12,707 bases of DNA from Phycisphaerae bacterium. Its GTDB lineage: Bacteria > Planctomycetota > Phycisphaerae > UBA1845 > PWPN01. Made by a program: the position numbers and the translations under genes. Shown in pieces: positions 1-6,057 of this stretch. Positions within the stretch are counted from its first letter, which is position 1. The number at the start of each line of letters is the position of its first letter. The stretch lies in assembly GCA_003557125.1 (NCBI GenBank), contig PWPN01000210.1:1-12707 (forward strand), given 5' to 3'. The notes beneath the pieces are model-generated. The model was not told the origin of the DNA. It saw only the letters and a list, made by a program, of their open reading frames with translations, and did no database searches.

Positions 1-108
1 ACCACCCTTGATATTGCGATGAATGCATCGGGTCGAGACGGGCAAGATGCCCGTACCACCCTTGATATTGCGATGAATGCATCGGGTCGAGACGGGCAAG
101 ATGCCCGT
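1..108. repeat. 54-bp perfect tandem repeat, two copies, each with a hairpin
   Basis: Positions 1-54 and 55-108 are identical copies of a 54-bp unit beginning ACCACCCTTGATATTG. Each unit ends in a perfect palindrome with arms ACGGGCA and TGCCCGT around AGA (38-54 and 92-108). The array begins at the window edge, so more copies may lie upstream. The palindrome plus its ACC tail resembles, in inverted orientation, the ACGGGCG/CGCCCGT hairpin at 8395-8411. This suggests a dispersed repeat family that has duplicated in tandem here. No coding role is visible. Confidence 0.9.
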
Positions 109-206
109 ACCCTGATAGGAAATGATAGCCCGTAGCACCCTGATATGGAGTGATGCTGTAACCCCTGGGTGCTGCACCACTGGGTGCTGGAGCGAGGGAG
201 ATCGTG
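109..206. repeat. Degenerate repeat remnants upstream of the first gene
   Basis: After the two perfect units, the motif ACCCTGATA recurs at 109-117 and 137-145, and AGCCCGT occurs at 127-133. These look like decayed or partial versions of the 54-bp unit. A second small direct repeat, CTGGGTGCTG, occurs at 165-174 and 180-189 with a period of 15. The last bases carry a ribosome binding site, AGGGAG at 195-200, for the gene that begins at 207. I could not recognise a convincing promoter. Confidence 0.5.
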
Positions 207-800
207 ATGAAGCTGCCGGCGTTGTCATCGCCTGAATGGTATTCGGGCCTGTACGTGTTCGATTTCGGCCACCAGGTGGCTGTGGGGTATACGGCCGACG
301 AGATTGCGGTGCTGCTCGAATCCGAGCGGTTCGCGGACGGCAAGGTCTACCGCATCCACCGCGCGCTGCCGGACGGGACGCTCGAACTGAAGGGCGTGGC
401 GCCCGCAACGTTCCAGCGCGAGGACGGTTTTTTATTTTACCGTGCGGATTCGGCGGCTGCGGCTGCGGATTTCCGAACGTTGGCCGAGCGGGCTGACGGC
501 ACGCCTCCGCCTTGCCGTGCGAAGGTCCATCTTGCGCGGATCGCGGGGGCGAGCTATCCGGAGCTGACGGCCTTGATCTTTCCGGCCGAGTATGCGCACG
601 ACATGGCCGGCTGGCTCGATCGGATCGGGTTCGACGGGGGCGATTTCGTCGAGGGCGGGCCGAGCCAGGTGACCGGCTACGCCGAGTCGGGCGCGACCGT
701 GCTCGAGCGGGCCCAGTTGTGGCCGACGGGCAACATGACGCGGTCGGCGGAAGAGGTCTTGGCCTCGGTCGATCAGGCGGTCCAGAGGGTGCCGGCATGA
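207..800 (+). CDS. Hypothetical protein, 197 aa
   Basis: I do not recognise this protein. ATG at 207 is preferred over the adjacent GTG at 204 because AGGGAG (195-200) sits 6 bases before it but only 3 before the GTG. The product has no signal peptide, membrane span or cysteine-rich motif, so it is probably cytoplasmic. Visible traits are an aromatic N-terminal segment (residues about 10-25), a charged middle with an alanine run near residue 83, and an acidic, glycine-rich stretch around residue 145. Codon use is GC-rich like the neighbours, apart from a short T-rich patch at 427-438. Its stop overlaps the ATG of the next small gene (ATGA, 797-800), so the two are probably translationally coupled and may act together. 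That is inference from spacing only. Confidence 0.75.
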   Translation: MKLPALSSPEWYSGLYVFDFGHQVAVGYTADEIAVLLESERFADGKVYRIHRALPDGTLELKGVAPATFQREDGFLFYRADSAAAAADFRTLAERADGTPPPCRAKVHLARIAGASYPELTALIFPAEYAHDMAGWLDRIGFDGGDFVEGGPSQVTGYAESGATVLERAQLWPTGNMTRSAEEVLASVDQAVQRVPA

Positions 801-997
801 CGGTGACGCGGAGACGGTGGCTTGCGTTTCTGTTCGAATGGGCTGTGCGCGTGAAGCGCGACCGCCCCGACGCTGACGAAGCCCGTCGGCGGATGGAGGC
901 GATGTCCTTCGAGACGGACACGCGCCGGCTCAACGTGCGGTGGACGCAACTGCTGCGCGAGCGGATGCGGCGGCGATGGCTGAAGTTGAAGCGATGA
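797..997 (+). CDS. Small basic hypothetical protein, 66 aa
   Basis: This short reading frame starts in the ATGA overlap with the previous gene and ends at TGA 995-997. The product is very rich in arginine and lysine, with a basic N-terminus (TRRR), an acidic middle around DADEARRRMEAM and a strongly basic tail (RMRRRWLKLKR). Four tryptophans are spread along its length. It looks helical and could bind nucleic acid or an acidic partner such as the upstream product. No known family is recognised. The overlap, the GC-rich hairpin just after it and the regular codon use favour a real gene, but small size keeps confidence moderate. The same frame stays open upstream to 512, but that part lies inside the previous gene. 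Confidence 0.6.
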   Translation: MTVTRRRWLAFLFEWAVRVKRDRPDADEARRRMEAMSFETDTRRLNVRWTQLLRERMRRRWLKLKR

Positions 998-1027
998 GGG
1001 TCGTGCATCGGTGCGATCACGGTACGT

Positions 1028-1049
1028 CCCCGGCCTGGCCAGGCCGGGG
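1028..1049 (+). terminator. GC-rich hairpin, probable terminator of the two-gene unit
   Basis: Arms CCCCGGCCT and AGGCCGGGG pair perfectly over 9 bp around a GGCC loop, followed by CTTTC. The stem is strong but the T-tract is short, so termination would be imperfect or need help. Its place, 30 bases after the stop at 997 and before the next gene, supports the call. Confidence 0.6.
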
Positions 1050-1125
1050 CTTTCGGGACGGGTTGGCGTAAAAAGGGCGGTCGGAGCGCATGAGTTTGCG
1101 CGGTATGGTTTTCAAGGCAGCATGC

Positions 1126-1131
1126 AAAGGG
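1126..1131 (+). promoter_or_regulatory. Ribosome binding site of the oxidoreductase gene
   Basis: AAAGGG ends 8 bases before the ATG at 1140 and supports that start. The rest of 998-1139 holds the hairpin at 1028-1049 and a small inverted repeat (GCGCA/TGCGC) near 1086-1101. No clear -35/-10 pair is recognised, although a promoter is expected here. Confidence 0.55.
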
Positions 1132-1139
1132 TGTGATTC

Positions 1140-2195
1140 ATGGCCAAAAGCTACGGTTTCGGAGTCATCGGCGCGGGGATGATCGGTAATTTTCACGCGG
1201 ACGCGATCAAGCAGTTATCCAACGGCAAGCTGGTGGCTGTGTGCGACAACACACCGGGTACGGCAGAGACATTTGCCGAGAAGCATGGCTGCCAGGCGGA
1301 GGTCGATGTCGAAAAATTCCTGTCGCGCGACGATATCGACGTCGTGACGATCTGCACGCCGAGCGGCACGCACGCGGACCTGGCCATCGCCGCGGCCAAG
1401 CACGGCAAGCACTGCATCGCCGAAAAGCCGCTCGACATCACGCTCGAGAAGATCGACGCCGCGATCGAGGCGCACGAGAAAGCCGGCACGAAGCTCGGCG
1501 GCGTCTTCAACGTGCGGTTCATGCCGACGGCCCGGCTGTTCAAGAAAGCGGTCGACGAGGGGCGGTTCGGCAAGCTGACGTTCGGGATGGCCTATGGCCC
1601 GTGGTGGCGGGACCAGGACTATTACGACAAGGGCGGATGGCGCGGCACGTGGAAGCTCGACGGCGGCGGCGCGCTGATGAACCAGGGGATCCACACGATC
1701 GACCTGCTGCAGTGGCTCATGGGGCCGATCAAGCGGGTCGAGGCGATGATGGCCACGATCGCCCACGAACGCATCGAGGTCGAGGACACGGGCGTCGCGG
1801 CCCTTGAATTCGCCAACGGGGCCCTGGGCACGATCGCCTGCACGACGAGCATGTGGCCGGGCCACTTCCGGATCGTCGAGGTCTCGGGGACCGACGGCAC
1901 GGTCGCGATGGCCGACCAGAATTTCTTCTTCTGGCAGTTCCGCCAGCAGCAGGCGCAAGACGAGGAGGTCCTCAAGAATTACCTCGAGTTCCCGGCCGTC
2001 TCGATGGGCGCGTCGAACCCGTCGGCCGGCATGACCGCAGACGGTCACCGCGACAACTTCGCATCGTTCCTGGCCGCGGTGGATGCGAACCGCCGTCCGG
2101 AGATCGACGGCACCGAGGCCCGCAAGGCGGTCGAGATCATCCTGGCTGTCTACGAATCGGCCCGCACGCGCAAGGTCGTCGAAATCGGCGGGTGA
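1140..2195 (+). CDS. Gfo/Idh/MocA family NAD(P)-dependent oxidoreductase, 351 aa
   Basis: This is a cytoplasmic dehydrogenase of the glucose-fructose oxidoreductase / inositol dehydrogenase / MocA family, which oxidises or reduces sugars, cyclitols and related compounds. The N-terminal Rossmann fold shows the dinucleotide motif GAGMIG at residues 11-16, with an acidic residue (D36) after the second strand where NAD-dependent members bind the ribose. The family motif EKP lies at residues 95-97, and its lysine (K96) is the usual catalytic lysine. The C-terminal domain contains GGGALMNQGIHTIDLLQWL, with N181 and H185 in the active-site positions; many members have Asp instead of this Asn, but Asn is also common. 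Length is typical. Substrate cannot be told from sequence. It lies 35 bases before the first binding protein gene and may be cotranscribed with it. Confidence 0.92.
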   Translation: MAKSYGFGVIGAGMIGNFHADAIKQLSNGKLVAVCDNTPGTAETFAEKHGCQAEVDVEKFLSRDDIDVVTICTPSGTHADLAIAAAKHGKHCIAEKPLDITLEKIDAAIEAHEKAGTKLGGVFNVRFMPTARLFKKAVDEGRFGKLTFGMAYGPWWRDQDYYDKGGWRGTWKLDGGGALMNQGIHTIDLLQWLMGPIKRVEAMMATIAHERIEVEDTGVAALEFANGALGTIACTTSMWPGHFRIVEVSGTDGTVAMADQNFFFWQFRQQQAQDEEVLKNYLEFPAVSMGASNPSAGMTADGHRDNFASFLAAVDANRRPEIDGTEARKAVEIILAVYESARTRKVVEIGG

Positions 2196-2230
2196 GTGCT
2201 TGAGTTCATGTCCAGGAGCAGGACTTGCTG

Positions 2231-4207
2231 ATGGTCCGAAAGGTCCTTACGGGTGTGATCGCGGTGGCGGCCGTATCCGCCATCGCGTGGATCGGGCGGG
2301 GCGGTTCCGAGCCGGACGTCGATTTCCGGTTCATCAACCGGGCCAGCAACCACACGCTCGATCCGGCCCGGATGAGTTACATCCAGGACATACAAGCAGC
2401 TACCGCCTTGTGGGAGGGTCTCACCTGGCTCGACCCGCGCACGAGCGAGCCGATCGAGGGCGTCGCGTATCTGCCGCCGGAGTACAGCGACGACCGGTTG
2501 ACGGCCCGTTTCACGTTGCGTCCGGAGGCGCGCTGGTCGAACGGCGATCCGGTCACGGCCGACGACTTCGTGCGGGGCTGGCGACGGGCGATCGAGCCGG
2601 GCACCGCCGACGCCTACGCCGAGCTGATCGCACATCACATCGAAGGTGCGGACGCATATGCCGCATGGCGTACTGCGCACGTCAACCTGCTGACCGTGAT
2701 CCGGTTGCTTCAGAACCGCTCGCCGATTCAGGGCGAACTGCTCGCCCAGACGCTCCGGCACGAGTCCGGCGCGCTCTTGGCCGACATGCTCGATAGGCCG
2801 TTGCCCGACCCGCCGCCGGGCGACCAGGACCCGTACTGGATCTCGCGTGCAGCCGAGCTGACGCGGCTCGATGTCGACTGGCGGACTCTCGGCGACGAGG
2901 TTCTCGATGCGCACATCGAGGCGATGGAGGAACGTTTCGCGCGGGTCGGAGTCCGGGCGCTTGGGCCGCACCTGCTCGAAGTGCGTCTCGTCCGGCCGAC
3001 GCCCTATCTCCTCGACCTGACAGCCTTTTCGACCTACATGCCGATCCATGAAAGCATCGAGATTTTGCGCGAGCGCTACGAGGGTCGGCCGCTCAGCGCG
3101 ATGGGCATCTGGGCGTGCGATCCGCAGTGGACCAAGCCGGACTACCACAAGGACGGCTATCCCGGCCTGATCACGAACGGGGCGTTCCGACTGGCCGACT
3201 GGCGCTTCAAAAGACGGCTCCTCCTCGAGGCGAACCCCTACTACTGGGGCCGTGACCGCGTCCGATCGCAGACGATCGAGGCTGTCGATATCGAGTATCG
3301 CAACACGGCTTTCATGCTCTATGAGCAGGGGCTCGTCGATATGATGATGAGCCTGACGATGGACTACACGCCGGAGCTCGTGACCCAGGCCGAGCAGGGT
3401 CTGCGTGACGACATCCATGCGATCCCGTCGTTCGGAACCTTCTACCTGCGGTTCAATTGCCGCCCGCGGCTCAACGACGGCAGCGTCAACCCGCTGGCCG
3501 ACGTGCGGGTCCGCCAGGCGCTGGGCCGTGCGATCGATCGCCAGGCCCTTGTCGATCACGTCGTACGGCTGGGTAACCCGATCTCCGAAACGTTCGTCCC
3601 CGCCGGCCTGATCCCGGGCTACGAGAGCCCCGAAGGGCTTTCGTACGACCCCGAGGAAGCGCGTCGCCTGCTGGCTGAGGCGGGTTATCCGCAGGGGCAA
3701 GGCCTGCCCGTCATCGAGTACCTTTACAACACGGGCGCCCAGAACGAACCGATCGCCCAGGCCATCGAACGGATGTGGGTCCAGACGCTGGGGATCCGCG
3801 TCCAGCTCGTCGCCAAGGAAACCAAAGCGTTCGCCGAAGACCTCACCGCGCATCGCTTCATGACCGCCCGCAGCGGCTGGTTCGGCGACTACATGGACCC
3901 GACGACTTTCCTGGATCTGTGTCAGTCGGAAAACGGGCACAACATGTCCGGGTATACCGATGCGCACTATGACAGCCTGCTGGCCGAGGCCGGCCGAACG
4001 ACCGACCCGCAGCGACGGCTCGCGCTGCTGTCCGAGGCGGAAGGGCACATGCTCATCCAGGCGCCGATCGTGCCGGTCTATACCTACGTGATGGTCTATG
4101 CATGGAGCCCCGACGTCGTGGGGCTCTATCCGAACCCGCGGAACTGGTTCCCCATGCAGTTCGTCGGACGCGCCGACGGGTCGACCGCACGGAGGGCGGG
4201 TTCATGA
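2231..4207 (+). CDS. Oligopeptide ABC transporter substrate-binding protein (SBP family 5, OppA-like), 658 aa
   Basis: This is an extracytoplasmic solute-binding protein of family 5, which delivers peptides or similar ligands to the permease pair encoded next. The ATG at 2231 follows AGGA (2220-2223) at 7 bases; an in-frame TTG lies at 2225. Residues 5-21 form a hydrophobic segment (VLTGVIAVAAVSAIAWI) with no lipobox cysteine, so the protein is either anchored by this helix or secreted. Family signatures include TLDPARMSY near residue 43, RPEARWSNGDPVTADDFV near 98-115, NGAFRL plus NPYYWGRD near 316-340, and a C-terminal stretch with GWFGDYMDPTTFL, close to E. coli OppA. An extra stretch of roughly 85-90 residues (about 145-233) lies within the N-terminal lobe where OppA has only a short link, making the protein longer than the usual 540 aa. 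The stop overlaps the permease start (ATGA). Confidence 0.9.
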   Translation: MVRKVLTGVIAVAAVSAIAWIGRGGSEPDVDFRFINRASNHTLDPARMSYIQDIQAATALWEGLTWLDPRTSEPIEGVAYLPPEYSDDRLTARFTLRPEARWSNGDPVTADDFVRGWRRAIEPGTADAYAELIAHHIEGADAYAAWRTAHVNLLTVIRLLQNRSPIQGELLAQTLRHESGALLADMLDRPLPDPPPGDQDPYWISRAAELTRLDVDWRTLGDEVLDAHIEAMEERFARVGVRALGPHLLEVRLVRPTPYLLDLTAFSTYMPIHESIEILRERYEGRPLSAMGIWACDPQWTKPDYHKDGYPGLITNGAFRLADWRFKRRLLLEANPYYWGRDRVRSQTIEAVDIEYRNTAFMLYEQGLVDMMMSLTMDYTPELVTQAEQGLRDDIHAIPSFGTFYLRFNCRPRLNDGSVNPLADVRVRQALGRAIDRQALVDHVVRLGNPISETFVPAGLIPGYESPEGLSYDPEEARRLLAEAGYPQGQGLPVIEYLYNTGAQNEPIAQAIERMWVQTLGIRVQLVAKETKAFAEDLTAHRFMTARSGWFGDYMDPTTFLDLCQSENGHNMSGYTDAHYDSLLAEAGRTTDPQRRLALLSEAEGHMLIQAPIVPVYTYVMVYAWSPDVVGLYPNPRNWFPMQFVGRADGSTARRAGS

Positions 4208-5121
4208 AGTACGTCCTCAAGCGACTGCTTCAGGCGATCCCCATCTTGTGGGTGATCTACACGATCACCTTTCTGATGGTCGTCACCGTGCCGGGGAATC
4301 CTTTTCAGCAGGCCGACCGGCAGATCCCCGAGGGCATTCAGCGCGCGCTCGAAGCGCGTTACGAGATCGACAACAACTGGCGCTACTACTGGCAGTTCCT
4401 GGCCGGCGCGGTGCGCCTCGACTTCGGCCCGAGCTTCCAGTACCGCGACTGGACGAACTCGCAGATCATCGCCGACGCGCTGCCCGTTTCGCTGACCTTG
4501 GGTTTGAGCGCGATGACGTTGGCCATCGTATTCGGGGTGCCCGCCGGCGTCCTCAGCGCCGTTCGGCGAAACTCGTGGCTCGACATGGGCACGCTCGTGC
4601 TCGTGCTCATCGGCGTGTCGCTTCCGACGTTCGTGACGGGAACGGTGCTGCTGCTTGCGTTTGCGATGTCATTATCCTGGCTGCCCGTCGGCGGATGGGG
4701 CCGACTCGACCAGATCGTGCTGCCGGCCTTGACCCTTTCGCTGCCGTTCATGGCCTACATCACGCGTCTGACCCGCCTCGGCATGCTCGACGTACTGGGC
4801 AGCGATTACATCCGCACAGCCAAGGCCAAGGGGATCGGGCGCCAGCGCGTCATCTGGAAGCACGCGTTGAAAAACGCCTTCCTTCCCGTGCTCAGCTTCC
4901 TCGGTCCCGCGTTCGCCCAGGCGATGACCGGCTCGTTCGTCGTCGAGAAACTCTTCAACGTGCCCGGCCTCGGCCAGCACTTCGTCAACAGCGTGCTCAA
5001 TCTGGACCGCGGGCTCATCATGGCCACGGTGATGGTCTACTCGGCGCTCCTGGTCGGAATGAATCTTCTGGTCGACGTGCTCTATTCCACGGTCGATCCG
5101 CGCGTAAGGCTCAGCGAATGA
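4204..5121 (+). CDS. Peptide ABC transporter permease, OppB/DppB type, 305 aa
   Basis: This inner-membrane subunit forms half of the transport channel. The start at 4204 overlaps the previous stop (ATGA) and has GGAGG at 4191-4195, 8 bases upstream. The N-terminus MKYVLKRLLQAIPILWVIYTI is the classic OppB/DppB opening: a basic stretch followed by the first membrane helix. The first periplasmic loop carries PGNPFQQ and RLDFGPSFQYRDW, the usual DFG..S pattern. The cytoplasmic EAA loop that docks on the ATPase is DYIRTAKAKG at residues 201-210, followed by HALKNAFLPVLSFLG. The C-terminal VVEKLFNVPGLGQ and DPRVRLSE are also typical. About six membrane segments are expected. Its partner is the permease that starts in its stop codon. 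Confidence 0.93.
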   Translation: MKYVLKRLLQAIPILWVIYTITFLMVVTVPGNPFQQADRQIPEGIQRALEARYEIDNNWRYYWQFLAGAVRLDFGPSFQYRDWTNSQIIADALPVSLTLGLSAMTLAIVFGVPAGVLSAVRRNSWLDMGTLVLVLIGVSLPTFVTGTVLLLAFAMSLSWLPVGGWGRLDQIVLPALTLSLPFMAYITRLTRLGMLDVLGSDYIRTAKAKGIGRQRVIWKHALKNAFLPVLSFLGPAFAQAMTGSFVVEKLFNVPGLGQHFVNSVLNLDRGLIMATVMVYSALLVGMNLLVDVLYSTVDPRVRLSE

Positions 5122-6050
5122 CTGACGCAGTCGGTAACATCACGTTGTACGAAGAGCCGGCCCTGCCCGCACGCGGCTCGCGCGCGTGGCAGCGGTTCCG
5201 ACGCCATCGGCTCGCGATGGGCAGCGCGCTCTTCCTCGGGCTGCTGCTTTTCACGCTGCTGGCGACTTTGCCGTGGACGTCGACGCGCTATGACGCCCAG
5301 ACGCTCGAGCTGAACCGCCATCCGCCGACCCTCGCGCACCCGGCCGGCTTCGACACGCTGGGCCGCGATCTGCTCGTGCGGTGCCTCTTCGGCGGGGTCA
5401 TCAGCTTCAGCGTCGGGCTCGGGGCAGCGGGCTTGAGCGTGACCGTCGGCGTGCTCTGGGGCGCGATCGCCGCGCTGGCCGGCGGGCGCATCGACAACGC
5501 CATGATGCGGCTGGTCGATATCCTCTACGGCCTGCCCTACATCCTGCTGGTCATCCTGATGAAAGTCGCATTCGAGCAGCCCCTGACGTACCTGATCGGC
5601 GACCGGCAGATCGCCAGCATCGTGATCCTGTTCATCGCCATCGGTTCCGTAAGCTGGCTGACGATGGCGCGCGTTATCCGCGGGCAGGTGCTTTCCCTGC
5701 GAGAGACCGCCTTCGTCGAGGCGGCCCGGGCAGCCGGCGCCGGGTCGGGCACGATCCTCGTGCGCCACCTCCTGCCGAACCTCGTAGGCCCGATCGTCGT
5801 ATATGCGACGCTGACCGTGCCGCAGGCGATCCTCCAGGAGTCATTTTTGAGCTTCCTGGGCATCGGAGTTGCGCCGCCCGTGCCGACGTGGGGGTCGCTC
5901 GCGGCCGAGGGGGTGGCAGCCATCAATACGGTGACGAGCTTCTGGTGGATTTTATTTTTTCCGTCGCTGTTCCTCGGCGTTACGCTCCTGGCGCTGAACT
6001 TCGTGGGCGACGGCCTGCGGGACGCCTTCGATCCGCGAACGGCCAATTGA
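5118..6050 (+). CDS. Peptide ABC transporter permease, OppC/DppC type, 310 aa
   Basis: This is the second channel subunit of the first transporter set. It begins in the ATGA overlap with the B permease. The N-terminal SRAWQRFRRHRLAMGS followed by a first membrane helix (residues about 34-54) is typical of OppC. The periplasmic part includes HPAGFDTLGRDLLVRCLFGG, where DxLGRD is a hallmark of the family. The EAA loop reads EAARAAG at residues 201-207, followed by RHLLPNLVGPIVVYATL. The C-terminus contains ESFLSFLGIGVAPPVPTWG and NFVGDGLRDAFDPR, both strongly conserved. Length is normal. Expected localisation is the cytoplasmic membrane, paired with the 4204-5121 product. The stop at 6050 lies only 7 bases before the next likely start. 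Confidence 0.93.
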   Translation: MTDAVGNITLYEEPALPARGSRAWQRFRRHRLAMGSALFLGLLLFTLLATLPWTSTRYDAQTLELNRHPPTLAHPAGFDTLGRDLLVRCLFGGVISFSVGLGAAGLSVTVGVLWGAIAALAGGRIDNAMMRLVDILYGLPYILLVILMKVAFEQPLTYLIGDRQIASIVILFIAIGSVSWLTMARVIRGQVLSLRETAFVEAARAAGAGSGTILVRHLLPNLVGPIVVYATLTVPQAILQESFLSFLGIGVAPPVPTWGSLAAEGVAAINTVTSFWWILFFPSLFLGVTLLALNFVGDGLRDAFDPRTAN

Positions 6051-6054
6051 GGTG
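6049..6054 (+). promoter_or_regulatory. Ribosome binding site that supports the start at 6058
   Basis: GAGGTG overlaps the stop of the C permease and lies just before ATG 6058. It matches part of the standard anti-Shine-Dalgarno complement. It argues that translation of the second binding protein starts upstream of the repeat-derived stretch and not close to the signal peptide. An in-frame GTG at 6052 lies inside this site and is a poor start. Confidence 0.5.
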
Positions 6055-6057
6055 GGT

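Noticed and set aside
1..108. Possible CRISPR array at the window start
   Set aside because: The two 54-bp units are contiguous with no spacers between them, and no cas gene is present.
204..206. GTG start one codon upstream of the first gene
   Set aside because: It is only 3 bases from AGGGAG, whereas ATG 207 has a better spacing.
512..796. Upstream extension of the 66-aa gene in the same frame
   Set aside because: It lies inside the 197-aa gene in another frame, is arginine-rich and lacks a ribosome site; the ATGA start at 797 fits better.
2150..4048. Long open frame on the minus strand opposite binding protein 1
   Set aside because: It is a GC-rich shadow: arginine-heavy, no family motifs, and it lies fully opposite a clear OppA-like gene.
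4098..5117. Extension of permease C1 far upstream
   Set aside because: The open frame upstream of 5118 is a shadow of permease B1; the family N-terminus begins at 5118.
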